Shown here: positions 12,549-26,924 of the stretch, in pieces
How positions within the stretch are numbered: the first letter of the stretch is position 1
How the letters are laid out: each line of letters starts with the position of its first letter
Source of the DNA: Todiramphus chloris collaris
Taxonomy: Eukaryota; Chordata; Aves; Coraciiformes; Alcedinidae
Assembly: GCA_025345505.1 (NCBI GenBank)
Contig: JANVCC010000112.1
Location: forward strand, 275,585-339,584
DNA: 64,000 bases
Direction: 5' to 3'
Made by a program: the position numbers and the translations under genes
Notes under the pieces: model-generated
The model's database searches: none
Seen by the model: only the letters and a program-made list of their open reading frames with translations
What the model was told of the DNA's origin: nothing

Positions 12549-14445
12549 AAATGCAGAGCACTGACTAAACGAGAATGACCAGCCAACTACATCAGCAGCC
12601 CTGTCCAAAGGGGGAGGCTTTCTTTTAATTTCATCTAACATTTGAATTCTGCCATGAAGAGAACTGGGTGTAATACAAAGTGATCAGCCAAAATCAAACC
12701 ACACGGCAAAGAGCTTCACAGGGTAACTGCAGTGTTCAATTAAGAAAACAGGTCTACCTACCAACACCCTGCATCCAAAAAGCAGCATACAAACTGTCCT
12801 GACACCTCCCCGATGGAACACGCAGGGAGAGGGGAACACACTAATTATAGAGCACAAACAGCCCTGGGAGAGAAAGAAAATAACTCTTGAATGTGGAGCG
12901 AACCCGTGTCTTCTTAGCCCAAGCTCCAGTGACTGCAGAGGGATGTGGCAGAGGAAAGGAGATGCTGGGGTGACCACAGGAGGTTATGAAACTTGGGCCT
13001 GGCCCCGTCTCTCACTTTGCCATATATCACGGATCCTTATTTTCACAGTAGTAAAAGGAGTGCATCAATATTTGGCCAGAAGGTTATAGTCCAAAACCCA
13101 CTGACTTCACCTAACTGCAGGACACCCTGGGGCTGCATTATTACTGTTTGTAATGCGTAAGCAGCAGGAGGTCCCAGTCAAAGCCAGGAAGCTTACTGGA
13201 CTGGGCACTTAAGCACAGAGCCAAGATGAAAGGGTGAAAGGTATGGTGGCCAGCCAGTCTGGCGGGCTGGTCACGGAGTCGGGATACAACATTTATTTCA
13301 GCAGCTCCCTCCCTTCACAAGAGCATGCCACCTATTAAAAAACCCTATCAAATCATCTCACTCTGCACAAGCTTTTCATCAAATCAATTCTATTCCTCCC
13401 CCCAAAATCACCATCTGAGCACCTGTATTACCCTTCTTTCAACAGATCTAACCCTGGCTTTTCTCACTGCTGAAAGCTTGGGCACTTTGTCCTGTTTGAC
13501 CCTTGACCAAAAACTCTTACAAAAATTAAACATCAGTGTTTCCTCTTTATTACAGGATGGACTGTGTATCACCCAAAGCAAAAGAAAACGATAATTAAAC
13601 ACACAATCACCAGAAAAGGGCACAAAAGCAGATTTAGTAATTCAAAGCTTTGTTTAAATTATGTTTAATAATTAAAAAGAAAAAGCACAACACAAGACAC
13701 GCTAAAAAACAACAGCAGGAAAAAATAAACAAACAAAACACACCAAAAGCAGACACCCTCTGTGATGGAAACTGTGGTCAGTCACACCAGTGACCATGTC
13801 ACCTGCAGAAAGAAGACAGGGGTGTACATTTGTTTGTGTGCGGGGTGGGAAGGAGGAGGATTATAACTGTTGAGTAATGTGAGCTCGTACACACTAAGTA
13901 AAAACAAACCCCTCGTTTCCTCCTCTGCACTGAAATACAGTCAGACACTCCTAGTCCCAGGAGTGCCACCCCCATGGACCACCAAAATAAAGCAGAACAA
14001 AGGAGGCTCATTTAGACCACATTCAAGGAAAATAGCTTGTTTACGGATCATCTTTGTTTTTGGAGGAGGACAGCAGCAGAAAAATCTGTGCATTACTGAG
14101 AAGTTAGGGAGCAAGAGATGCTTGGTTTTGTTTTCTCGCTTTGCAGGCAAGAATGGGGCAAGGGAGGAGAAGGAAAATTCAGACAACTTTATCCTAGCAA
14201 AGGCAATCAGAGGGGCTGTTCATAACATTGCTAAAAAGAAAAAAATATTAACATTTCACAAGTTCCCCTCGTGGCCTCCCTTGCTCCTCCTCCCCCATCA
14301 AAAATTCATAAAGGGAATCAGCATTCTTTACCGAATGGGTCCCCGAGGTGCCATAGACCTTGTTGGAGAGAAAGGCTATAAATATCGAATTATACACCTC
14401 ATGGGAAGAAAGGGTTGAAGATTCAGCTTCAAACCCACTGCACTG

Positions 14446-14456
14446 TCCCCAGGGGA
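14446..14456. promoter_or_regulatory. Near-consensus EBF-like palindrome
   Basis: TCCCCAGGGGA contains TCCCCAGGGG, one mismatch from TCCCNNGGGA. It lies in unremarkable intron 6 sequence. Confidence 0.2.
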
Positions 14457-16506
14457 ACTCACTCCAGACTCAAGGTCCAGCACGGCAAGGAAATGGGTCA
14501 AGTGTGTCAATTTTGAGATCGCTGACCTTTGACACCTTTAATGATGCCCAGAGTCCACCTCTTTGACGTCCTGCTGCCCCCGTGCACCACAAACTTTCCA
14601 AAGTCCCTTCAAGTCAAAAATAAATAACTGAGCTAAGCAGCACGAGAAGCTGGGCTAAAGGCTACCTCACCAACATTGCTGGCCATTGAGGCAAGTGTAG
14701 TGCTCAGATCTGCAGGCCCTTCTGGCTCATCTCTGGACCTTTTCAGTGCCACAATACAGTGGAATTCGGGGCAACCTCGCTTTTACTGTCAGGTTTTGTT
14801 CCAGGTAAAATGTAAACGTCACATTATTAGACTGTACAAGACTCAAAACCAAGCAGCTTATCTTGTTCTTTTAAAAACGCTTCCAGTTCACGTTCCAGCA
14901 AAAGATAACAGATGTTAAACAGATAAAAAAGCTAAGCAAGTGCCTTTAAAAACGAACAAACAAAATCAATAAAAATCCTGTTTGTAGGCACAATCCAGCA
15001 AATGTTTACTATCGAGACGCAAGAGGTCGGAAGAGCCGCCTACAGCTCAGCAATAGCATCTCCAGGATCTGGCCTCTCCCCACGTTTTTCTCATCCTTGG
15101 CTTAGGCTGGTGGTAGCTGAAGCCACCCACCTCCCAGCAGCAGAAAACGGAAAGACACACGCACTCCCCTACACAAGCCAACCCCAGCACACAGCAGCTT
15201 GCATCACTGCAGTTTATTTCATCTTCACAGATATTTAAGAAAATGTGGGTGAAGAAATAACTTCAAGTAGCGCAGGCAGAAGGAGGAGTTACTTGCCACC
15301 TCTAGAAATGTAATCACATACAGGGGGGAAGGTACTTAAACCCTGTCAGGCCATGGCACAGAGGACAGATACTATTCAGTAACCCCATGAAGAATCATAG
15401 GTAGGAAAATGCAGTGACCCAGTTACTGCACTGGGATCTGGCTTGGACACCAGGGCCAACAACTCCTCTTCATCGTGCTATTTTAACACCACAATGTACT
15501 TTCATCAGAAAATAAAAATAAAACGAGGTTTAACACTGTGGTTCCCTGGAAAGAATTCCAAGAATTACCCAGGAGTAATTGTTTCTAGTCTCTGATCCAG
15601 CAATTTACTCAGAAGATACAAAATTCCGCTTCCAGGGCTGCAAACGGACACCACTAGTAACTGTGCTTTACAGTCCACCAGCAGCACAGCTCGGCTGTAG
15701 GAAAGAGCCTTAGACAACATCGTTCTACTGTACAGCTGCCATCACCAGGATGAATTACAAGGGAAAAGATGGTTAAGACAAAATGCCAGGTTCCGTTCTT
15801 AGCTCTGCTGCAGAGTCCTAAGCATGGCCAAGCATGCCTCAAAAGCCTAATCCTGATCCCAGATGCCTTTCTCAGTGCTAATGTACCACAAATCATCAAG
15901 CAAAAAGTTTTTGCAGTTGTAATATATAAATATATGCACGTGTATTTTTTAAAGTCTGTGTTAGCTTTTCTTTAACTCCTTCTGCAGTCTGGCTCTCCTC
16001 CTGGGAATTGGATTGTCCCTTAGGCAAGAAAATCTCTGAGCCCCCAACCTTCTGTGCTGCTGGAAGGAAACTCACTTTTACAATGGGTTATGTTGGGTTG
16101 TGGTAGGACAAGTTTCTTGCCTCTCCAGGAAAGATAAATTACAATTGTAAAGGTAAAAATCATTTAAAACCCCAAGACATACATGTTGCTAGAAGGGGTT
16201 TCATCCTCACACAGCTCTCCATCCCCAGCTCGGACAGATTCTCTCTTTATATTCCACAGAAAACTCTCTGCCAGGCCAGCTCATATAAAAGTATAAATCC
16301 CACTTATCCACCATCTCAGGGGAAATGAGGTTCCTTTGGATAAGCAGGATTAGAGATGATGGGAACTGTGAGCCTCCCAGCACAGAAAAGGCCACGCTCC
16401 AGGTCCCCACCCCTGAGGCACAATGAAGAGAAGACCAAGAGACTTTGCTGAGTGGCCAGATTTTTAAAGGATTGTGCTCCAAACAAGTAAAAAATTTAGT
16501 GGGTGG

Positions 16507-16530
16507 ACACACACACACACACACACACAC
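16507..16530. repeat. (AC)n microsatellite
   Basis: Twelve uninterrupted AC dinucleotides in intron 6. Confidence 0.95.
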
Positions 16531-17218
16531 TCACTCAGCAATGACAAGGATATAGCTAAATATCTGTTAACCCTCTTGCTCCAGCCTTAGTGAAGTGAGC
16601 GTAATGCTGAGGAAAAGCAGCTTGTTTATTCCTGAGTCAGGTACAAGAGAGGCCACGGCCAGACAAATACATTGCCTCACATCAGGGCTACCTCTCTTGA
16701 CCTCATGTCATTCTGAGACTGCTGGCAATACGTACGTTAGTTCTGATGCAGCCATTACTGCATTTCTGCATACCAATTCATGTTCTGTATGGACTTTCTG
16801 TGCTCTCTTACAGTTGGTTTTTAGCAAGGCAGCAGGGTACAGGAGAAGGGGAGTGTGTGTGGGGCTGTGAACGCTCTCTTGACACCAGAGGGAAACACCC
16901 TCCAAGCTCATCACCATCATTTCTCCTGCCACCTTCCAGTCTGAAAGCACTGAAGTTTTTAGCCCACATTAAACATTTACATCCAAGTCTCACATAAAAG
17001 TACACCTTTGCACACAACCTTCTGGCCCAACAGCGAAGAGCACTTGTCAACACTCACAGGTCAGAAGCACACACACCCCTACCCAGCTGCATTGGACCTG
17101 TGACACATGCAGAGTGATCCAAATCAGGCAGGTCCCAGGCACATCAGCCTGCACAGCGCACACGGGGAGCAAGGTGCACTTTGGATGACTCGAGTCACTC
17201 TGCTCGTGAGGTGAAGCC

Positions 17219-17232
17219 ACCCCCCCCCCCCC
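17219..17232. repeat. Poly-C run
   Basis: Fourteen consecutive C preceded by GAAGCCAC-type sequence; length likely uncertain. Confidence 0.85.
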
Positions 17233-17349
17233 ATGTCTGCTTATTCAGAGCCTCCAGACTTCTTTGCAGAAATCCGGAAGCTGGGGCAGTTCCTGCGAGA
17301 GGCAGGAGAGCAGACAGACAGCCTTTAAAATACATAAAGATTTCAGTCA

Positions 17350-17397
17350 CCTATAAAGGAGATCATCTTCTCCCCTATAAAGGAGATCATTTTCTCC
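17350..17397. repeat. 24-bp tandem duplication
   Basis: CCTATAAAGGAGATCAT plus seven bases occurs twice in a row (17350-17373, 17374-17397) with one C/T difference, so the duplication is fairly young. It lies in intron 6. Confidence 0.9.
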
Positions 17398-17995
17398 CTT
17401 CTATGTTCTTCAAAGAACACAACAGATAGAGGAAAGGAGACTCACTAGTGCAGAGCAGTTGTGGACACTGTAAGGTCTTCTGCCTCTACATCTTCCCATC
17501 CTTACAAGATCATAATGTGTTGTGTGCTATACACAGTACAAAATGTACCTGCAGAGAAGTTCTTTCTATTGTTTATCTAGGTGATATTTGTCTAACGATT
17601 ATACATGAAGAAAGGTTTTAACCCAATAGAGCAGAACTCCAATGAGATGCTTTGGCACAAAACCCCAGCTTCCTCCCTTCTCCTCTGTCACCTCCAGCCA
17701 CCACAAATCCACAGTCCCTGGGTCTTGTCTGAACCACAGAACTTGGCTATACTCGTGTCTGCTTCTAACCTTGTCATCTCTCACAGGTATCGTGGATCCA
17801 GGGCACTCAGGTTACACATTGCTGGGTTTAAAATACACAACCACATCACGTTTCTTAAGAACAACAAACCCCCACGAAGCCCCACACAGTTCATGCGTGG
17901 ATAGAAGAGAAGCACACAGAAAGGATCCTTTAGAAATCACTTGATTAATAATGAATATTTGTGGTCTCTTGCACTCACCTATAAATCAGCTCACA

Positions 17996-18125
17996 GATAA
18001 TTCATTTAACACTCACAACAACAGATAGAGGTTTGCCAAGTATAGGCCTCATTATACACATGAGCAAATGGAGGGACACAAAGCTAGACATGGAACTCCA
18101 AAGATCTACAGTTACAGGATTTAAG
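17996..18125 (-). mobile_element. MIR/CORE-type SINE remnant
   Basis: ACTCACAACAACAGATAGAGG, ATTATACACATGAGCAAATG and GAGGGACACAAAGCTAGACA follow the reverse MIR order TCACAACAACCCT, ATTTTACAGATGAGGAAACT, GAGGCACAGAG. Diverged. Confidence 0.5.
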
Positions 18126-18689
18126 AGGCTTGTCTTCTAGTTTGGATTAGTATAGGAGTCCACATTCAAGACCCCTAACTCCTCCCTTTGATTTCTTTGA
18201 GGGCCATACACAAGAATTCACTAGGGCGACCCAACGAGGAAGAGAGAAGCAATTAACAACAATTCCCTGCTCACTTTCTCTGGGTCAATCATCATTTCAT
18301 GTACCTCTACTCAACTCTTCAACAGCTTTAGAATTTCCAAGTTAGTGTCTTTACTTAGTGTCTCCTCATATGAATGCTGCATCATATCCTGATCCAGTAA
18401 GCAAAGGATGTGTAACAAATGCCTCGAACTGGGATCTTTCTACCTGCAATAGAGGTAACTTTTCTGACGCCCCTTCGTCTGTAATTCTTGATTTGCCCCC
18501 CGCACAATGCTAAAAGCAGAGGGTGCCAGACCGGTGCACGTACCTGGCAGCTTCACCACCCTTGGAAAACACAAACTGGCTGTATCGAACCGAAGGCACC
18601 GGTAGCTGAGGAGAATAAGCAGTCACAATAGAGAACAGACCGAGGTTTCAAACCTCTCATGTCAACGCTGTTACTCTCACGTCAATGTT

Positions 18690-19165
18690 CTTTGCAGAAC
18701 ACTGAGTGATTTGGTTGAAAATTTTACTGCATGCCTTCAATTTTGCTGAGTCAAAGCAATTTAAAGCACTGGAACTACGTTATTTGCCTGCAATTTGAAA
18801 AGAAAAGCTCTCCACTGATCAGAGACACATTTTAAACACAGTGTCATTTATGTAAACTCATCTTTCCATGGACAATTCATAACTGCCCTGTTTTCTTCTC
18901 TTTTGCTTATAACACTTCCCACGTTACGTTTCAGTGTCATTAAATGCCCTTTTATTGCTCCCTCGCTGTAAGTACCTGAGTATTAACCAGGGCTTCAAGA
19001 TTTACAGCCTATTTTAAACTCAGATAATGATGTTTAATTTGTTATTGGCTGTGTAAAGGTTAACAAAGAAATAACTCAAACTATTAGCAAAGGAATAACG
19101 CATTACGACAGGGCAATTAAGAGCTATATCTGGCACTGCATGAAAAGATTGATCTCATTTCAAAA
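18690..19165. promoter_or_regulatory. Candidate conserved non-coding block
   Basis: Nearly 500 bp without repeats, rich in TTTAATTTGTTATTGG, AAAGGTTAACAAAG and CAATTAAGAGC words. Appearance only; conservation untested. Confidence 0.25.
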
Positions 19166-22100
19166 GGGGCTGGATGATCCACATTCACAACCCACCAAGC
19201 ACAAGGGTAGCACGCAGGTCCATCCTTTGCACCCATCAGGAGTCATTCACTTGGTTTCCATCAAGAAACCTGTGCAAGTAACGTGCCGATGGACAAACTC
19301 TCTTTAAGTCTGCCTGTGAGCTTTGAAAGAGGTTTCTGTCCTTCACAGTTCATGCTGCTCCTTTTCTGGGGGTTACCTCTCAGAGCAGAGTTGGGAGAGC
19401 ACAATAACCAGCATTTTACAAGCTTCCTGTAAAAGCCAGCTACACTCAGCTTAAACACACCTTCAGCTGCACGTTGAGCTATGTCTTTCTCCATAACTTC
19501 AGTAAGATGCAGGCAAGGCTTCACTCCATCAGCTCTGCAGTGAACAAGAGGCACCATCTGAAACTAATGTACTGTAAATAAACACAAATCAAAGCCCTAA
19601 CGGAGAAGATTTCAAACTGATTTTACAGCACTGCCGCAAGCGTACCCCAAGGTCTTGCTTTTAAACTTCATTGCTGTGGACTCCACTGCTCACACATTTT
19701 GCTGGGGGTGGAGGGGGGGTGTGTGTTCTTTGATTCCAATTTCTTGCACCGTTGCAATCGTTCTCATGCAGAAAAGTCCTTTTTCTCATCCTTACTGAGG
19801 CTGTTGGGCAATCGCCGGAAACACTCTTTGGAAGAGTTGGGGAGAGGTTATTGGATGTAGGCCCAGTGGCTTTTGGAAAAACAGAGTAGAAAATATGCAG
19901 AATTCATGGAAGAAAGACAAGCAGATGCTGCTTGAAAAGATGGTTATATTCTTATGTCAACAAATTAGTACACGAGCAGCCAAAAAGCCCACACAGAGGT
20001 AACACAAGCAAACGTGTCCTTAAAACATCCAAGGGAAAACACAAACTCTCCCCGTAGGATCTACACTAGCAAGCACACCACTCAAACCCCACTTAGCAAT
20101 GCACTTGAGACCAATCCCCATAAACTTTGGATCAAAGCTGGGTACAAAGTAAACCCAGGCCTGAAGCTTCTGCAGCCAAGCTATATTTTTGAACAAATCC
20201 TTGCATTTAGAGAACCAATTCCAAACCATCTTCCGTGGGGCTGAGAAATACGGATGGGATTGAAGAGACATGGGTTCCGCAGCTTTGGCTTGAACAACAT
20301 CCGTTGTATTTCCTTAAACACTTACCAACATTGCAGCCAAGCACGAGTCCAAGGAGCCTTCCCAAGCACAGTCTGGGAGAGGAACAGAGACCTCCAGCCA
20401 GTATAAAATGGCATGTGACTTTAGCACCTTTAAGACTCTACCCACCAAAACCCATGGTCTAACTGTATTCTTTTTAACACCCCTTCAGTTTTTCTACCTG
20501 CAAGCCCTACCTCCATATCTCTTCTGACACCTCCACCCAAATTTTACATTTCTTGGCTCTACACTTGCAAAAACATCAGGGGGTGGAGGGAAGTGCTTTC
20601 CCTGTAGGATTTTAGCATAAATTCTAAGCAGTCTTATTAAATTCTGTGGAACCTTCCCATCCTCTCCTTCCCCCATCATTTTTTTGCTTTTTTTCCCCTC
20701 CTCCTAACTCTTACCATATGTTTAAAAGGCCAGACATGAGTCAGACCAAGCTCCCTAAGCAGTAGAGAGGGGGAGGGAGGAGGTGAGCAGAGCAGAGAGT
20801 TCTTTTATCAGCTAAAACTGGGGATATTTCCCACCCTGCCCATTCCACACTCCACTGCTACCTCACACAGCAGCAGAGCCTGGCAGCAGCACCGATACAC
20901 CCATTAAAAATGGTCCTGCCAAGCAGCTGGACATGGTGGACCAAGAAGAAATTCATACAAGCACTATGAAAACTGTGGAATCCCTCCTTTAATTGGCCAG
21001 TAATTTCCTAGTAGGTCAATGTGTCCTAAAATGCCCAGGAGCTAACAGGGTTGGGGTGTGTAGGTTCTGGCTGCTCTCAGATCCATACCACAAATGGAGA
21101 CTGAAGATGAAATAAATCCTATGGACTACATCACACTTTCTTATTGAAACGAGGAGAAATCTAAGGCTCACACCTATGGTTGGCTTTTTTATTCTCTCCC
21201 ATTGCATTCCTGTTTACTCTACTTGGTCTTGCAACTTGTTGCGAAGAGGACTTTTCAGCAGCTCTGCCAAACACATGGGCTTTGATCATGAATGTTGCCA
21301 CATCAGACAAAACATTTGACCCTTCAAATCCTATGAAGAGCCCTTCTAGAAGATCCTGCAATGCATGATTACAGAGTTATTGATTAGTATCAGAGTTCAG
21401 CAAGCAATTAGCTATGTCCTTCCTAAAGTAAAATTCTCTATTCTCAGTATCACATCCACACAGGATATTTACAAACCTTGATAATCATGAATTCTGTTGT
21501 AGCGACTAGGAATGAAAACCAGAGGCCAACTACACCTCAAAATAGTACTATTTCTTGCTTTGTCTGAGGTCTTTTCATTTCATTCAATATTCTCTTTGCT
21601 TAACTTACAGTAAGCTATGCCCCTGTTCCATGCCATGTACTATTTTATATTCCTTCGCGTTACCTTTTTATCCACTCCCACGTGAAACGTGCAGCTCATT
21701 GTGCCATAGGAGCCTCACCAGAAGTTTCAGGCTAGACAGAACTTTTAGCCAACAGTCTTCTGCTTCTCTCTATGTTAAACTATTCCATCTTTCAAAAACA
21801 TTTTTCAGTTTACTTTGATTTTGTTGTTGCTGTTGTTTTTAAGTCATCAGTCTTTAATGTCAACAAATTTCCAATTCATTCCCATCAGTCCCACCGAGGC
21901 AAATTGGCAGCTTAAAGGTCCACGGGTAAGTGCAAGTGATGATTTTTGGATGATAAAGCACAATTCAGTTGTCATTAGGTATTGCAGTGGTAGGAAAATC
22001 CCCAGGAAATAGAATCATCCAGATGGATTTCCTGCAGACACAGCTCAGATATCTCTGCATCATACTTGCAAGTGCTTCTGGGTCCACGAGGACTTCCTAA

Positions 22101-23237
22101 CTTAGTCATGTCCCACAACAAAGACACAGAACAGGCTTAGGTCTGAAAGCTGGACTGTCAATTCCACACAGCCCTGCATCCCAGGAAGATGTCCTTCCAG
22201 CTCCAGAAGTGCTGGAAAACATGATGCAGAAGCACAAAGTGGCCCTGCCTGGAACCCGCGCAGCTGTAGATGCAATGTATTTAGTACTGCTTCCAGAGCA
22301 GGGCAGGCCTTGGCCCAGCAGGATTTCCGAGTTCTGTGCTAACAGAACAGCTTCCCAACAGTCCAGACAATCTCACTCACAGACAGGATGAGCCACTAAC
22401 AGGGCTATATTAAAAGATAAACTGTCAATTTATTGATTAAAGGAGAAATGGGTGTCAGTACCCAGCAGCAGCAGCTCTATTACCTGCTGCGTCTCTCCCT
22501 AAGGCTACAGAAACGAAGCCTGTGCAGGAAGAGTGCACAAGATTTTTGCTGCTTCTAGGGTATTGGTGATAAAAACAAAACCAAACAAACAAAAAATATT
22601 GATGAACTACTTTGTCATTGTTAACAGCATTGCTGACAAACTCACAGCAGGCCCACTGAGAGGAAGACAGCAGCGTGTCTACCGAATGCCTGTTGTAGCT
22701 GAGACATGTGCTCTGAATTAGGCAAGGTGTGTAAATTATGACAGCCAGAGCTCTTTAGAGAATGCCCAGGTCTGAAGGATTCTGGCGCACTTTTGTTGTT
22801 GCTGCTGCATTTCCCCGTAGTTGTTCTCTCAAAAGAAACCTTGCTCCTTGGAGAGAGCATTAACGGGCTCCAGCTCCTGAAGTGTCATTTGACAGAAATA
22901 AAATTGAAATGCTAAAAAGAAACTCCAGTTTCCTTTCCTTATTGCATTCATTATTTTATTCTCTCTAACTGTAGCTTAACCTCAGAGGAGAAACCACCAC
23001 CACACTAGGCTGGAGGAGGAGAAAGGATGAAACACAGAGTCAGAAATGATGGTTTCCTTTACAGAAAATCATGCCTGAAGCCAGCACCCTGGTAACATCT
23101 GGGAAGACCTTGCTGGCAACACAGCCCCCCAGATGGGTCCCAGAAAGCTCCATCTCCAGGCGTGCCCCTACCAAGGCAGCACCACTCCATGCTGCATCGT
23201 TGTTGTTATTGGAAGGAAATCAGGCCATATTGCACTC

Positions 23238-23325
23238 AGTCATGAAAAAAATAACGCTGAGAGAGACCTTGAAAGGACATCAATTCATTCTCCTGCCTTC
23301 AGGCCTATACTCGGGGAATGATAAA
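23238..23325 (-). mobile_element. Old CR1/L3-like LINE fragment
   Basis: GAGAGACCTTGAAAGGACAT followed by CAATTCATTCTCCTGCC resembles the 3' region of ancient CR1/L3 elements (GGACCTTGAAAGGTCATCTAG type words). Short and diverged; identification is by memory of the consensus. Confidence 0.5.
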
Positions 23326-24534
23326 ATGGGGGAACATACCGGTCCACGTGGAAGCAGGCAGTAAAGGGAGCAAGATACCAAGTTTTTAGGTGGGCTAGCA
23401 TCTGCATAACACAAAATCTCAAGGAAGAGCTACAGCTTTCTGCTGACAGTGCAGACCAGACAACTGGAACGAGCAAATAAACAGGCTAATTGTTTTAAGA
23501 AAGGTAGATTTTTCTGAGTCGACCTGCAGGAATTTGCTTTGTTGACCCATTCTGCTCCCTGGGCTACCCAGCATTTTCTGTCAAGATGAAGAGAAGGCTG
23601 GAAAAGCAACACAAACTGTAACACAGCTGTGAAGAACCAGGGCTAAACCCAAGCTTCCTAGCAAAAAGAATGATGTTACCCTTTCAAGATGAGATTATGG
23701 ACCTCTCCTTGAATGCCAGCCTTAGCATATAGGCTCATATTCTACAGCCATACGTTCCAAACACACAGATCAAAGTCCTAATCGTAGATTAATTTTGGCA
23801 CTGTGAGCTGGTTACTGTACACTTTCAAGAGCAAAATCCATTAACTCAATTAAAAAGTTGTAAAGAAGGTGGTTCATAATTAAAAAAGATATCTTGAAAT
23901 TAGCACACAACCATCAAAATGATAAGCTGGTAATGAAAAAACTAACTGCAAAGTATTTTTAATACTATGAAGGATACTAATTAAAATCAGCGGAGAAATA
24001 GTGCTCATCAATCCTATTCCTTCATGTCCTGCAATTTTATTTTTGTTTCTGCCTCTTGATCTCCAAACCCTTTTCAAATTCTCTACCAAAAAAAAATCTG
24101 AAACAGCCATAATACAGTTACCTCCATTACTAGTTACTCTCCTTCCAGGAAATGTTTGGACATCAAGAACTATTGCAGTGCTCTTTTTCTAGGCATTTAT
24201 TGGCAGGAAAAAACACTGGGGCTTTTTCCTTCCAATAATTGAAAATACACTTCCAAGTTTCAAGAGCTTCTTGTTAAGAGAGGAAACCTTTGCATAAAAA
24301 GTCTAAAAAATGAATAGGTACAAACACAAAGTACCCACCAATGTTCAATCATTTCCAGTTACCACATCTCTGAGCGCAAGTTTCCTTCTATCAGCCCAAG
24401 TGTGGAGATGCTGTCAGTGAAATCACAAAGATGCAAGGCTCAAAGATCATTTCCTCTTGGCTCTGGACACACGGTGCCTCTGGTACATTCGGCGGGTGGG
24501 AGAGCTGGGTGGTTTGTGCAATCACGGTCATTTC

Positions 24535-24690
24535 AATCCCATTCTGCTGCAATGCTCAGAATTGTTCTCATTTTGATATAATTAGTGGTTTATTGCAGGG
24601 AAAATTAACCAAATGAAACTTTATCAGCTGTTTAATTAATACTCAGTTTGCCAGTGCTTTTTGCCAGATATCACTGTGTTGGACTGGATC
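24535..24690. promoter_or_regulatory. Candidate conserved non-coding element
   Basis: TTATCAGCTG joins a GATA-type word and an E-box (CAGCTG, 24625-24630), followed two bases later by TTAATTAA (24632-24639), with ATATAATTAGTGG just before. Tight packing of developmental-type motifs. Confidence 0.28.
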
Positions 24691-26924
24691 GCTCAACTGC
24701 TGCTACAGGGAACGAGCTGAAAACGCCAGCTCAGCACTGGTGCCCCCAGTGAAGCACACCAGTTCACACCACTGCCCGGCAGCCAAAATGCCCCTCACGG
24801 AGAAGCAAAAGGGGACACAAACTTCAGGAGCTATCATGACAGATAAAGGATATGAATGATTTCTGGTGTCAGTTCTACAGTGTTCCAGGAGCCATGGCTA
24901 CAGCAGCAGATACAAATCGACCTCAGCAAGAGCAAAAGAGGAATCAGAGGGACAACAAGAGAAGCCACATTTGGAAGGAATGTTTGTAAGGAATTCTGAT
25001 AAGGAACAGCCACCACTACCCACCTCTCCTAACCAACTTCACATTGTATTAAGTTGGGGTTTTTTTAAACTTATTTACAGTTACATTGCTCTGGTAAAAG
25101 AAATTTAGACATCAATTGCCTTTAAGAAGTCCTATTTGGAATATTTCCCATATAAAGATATACCAGCTGGACAAATTTTAGGCTGAGATCCAAAGCTGGG
25201 AGAGTATTTTGATCAAGAAAAATTAAGACTTTTATTAGCACAACTCAAAGGTTTTCTCTGTGCAGAATTTTGCTCCATGTTCAAAAAACACGAAAGGCAT
25301 CGCTGAATTTCCAACACCATAACCTTCTATCTAAACAGGTGTTTGCCTCCCGTTCCCCCAGGTTCTCTTTAATGCTTCAATATCTAAACACCTTCCTGGC
25401 CTGACTCTATAGTCAGTAAGGTGGGTGAGTGTAACTGTTGGGGACTTGAATAAGGTCTCAGGCTCCAGACTTGTGACTCACCCACACGACACTCCTTCCA
25501 ACGTGAGATTTTGTTATTTCCAACTTTCCTCTCTCTATTCCAGGCCTAAACACATCAGGTGTTACTATCTGGGAACAATGGGTAGATTGAGTCATTTCTC
25601 CCTTGGAATGGAAGCACAGAGCACCAAGGTCTGACAGCAGACACTGCTGAAGGACGTGGTCTGAATGAGCCCTGATGTACATCCCCCACTTCCCAGTCAC
25701 AGCCCAGTATCGGGTGATGACATTTTACAGTGGGAGGTCACAGTGCATCCGTATCCTTCCTTCCTTGCAGAACCGTATCCTGCCTTCCCTGTCACAACAG
25801 ATGGGCTCCAACATTCCTACCTGCTCACCACAGTGGCTTGCAAGTCTGACACACGATCACACAATGCACTTCCACAGCCTTTCTCTACTGCTCACTCCTG
25901 CTTTCAAGCCATGATATTACTGCTCTGGTTTAGCAATCTGAAACGTCCCAAGCCAGGCTAAGAAGGGTCTGTTTATCAGTACCTAAAGCAGGCTGAAAAG
26001 ATGCAAGTCGCATTTTTTCCTAACAAAGTTAGAATTGAAAATGAAGAACTTTTGTGTTCTTTTTCTTTCACAACTATCTCCCTCTTCAGTAGTTATAGAA
26101 GCTACTGAAAGCTTCCAACTGACTGCTGAAGTTGAAGCAAAGACATTAAATTACTGAAAGGCCAGAGAAGGAAATGGTATCAGATACTAAGATTACAATT
26201 CCAGTGTTTCTGGCTTGTGCTCCTCTGGTCATTCTCTACCTTGTCATGCCCTGGAGCTACCAGGGCTGTCTCATCTCTTCAGAGAGCACGGCCACATCCT
26301 ACAGAGTGGATGTTATTAATGGCTGGAGTAAGAGAGTAACAGTCCCCCATAATGAGTCCTAGAAAATACCTGTGCTAGCCAAGGTGGCTACCTTAGTGCT
26401 ACAAGTGAAAGGCAGAAGCTGACCCTAGAAACATTTTAAAGAGGAACAACTGGCCAAGTAAACTTGTGCAAAAAGAGGCCAAGCAGCAGCTTCACGGGGG
26501 AACTAGAAAAGAGCTCAGCTCAGCAGTTCTTACTGGCACCATCTCACAAATCACAAGGCGGCTGCTGGGAACCAACACAATATATTACTGGCACTACACA
26601 GCTGGGCTGGGGGGGACAGTACACAGAGAAAGGTTCTGAAAGAGAACGTGAATGGCATTCACCACAGTCAGTTATCAGTGCAAAGGGGAAGAAGAAAAAA
26701 ATAAATCAGGACTTCCTTATGAATGTTCAAAATAAAAGGTCAAGCCCCAATTCTGAGAAGAAACAAAGAATCTGGCAACCCCACGCAAACTCCTTATAAG
26801 ATAGAGAGAACACCATGGGGAGAAGGGGGGCACAGCGTGCAGGAATAAGAACCAACTGGGAAAGCTAATCTCCGTGAAAAACACCTACCATCCAACTCAC
26901 CAGGCCATTACCACAGGTAAAGGG

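Noticed and set aside
12122-12568. 148- and 133-codon frames on both strands
   Set aside because: Both lie in the CR1 copy and are not coding in either orientation.
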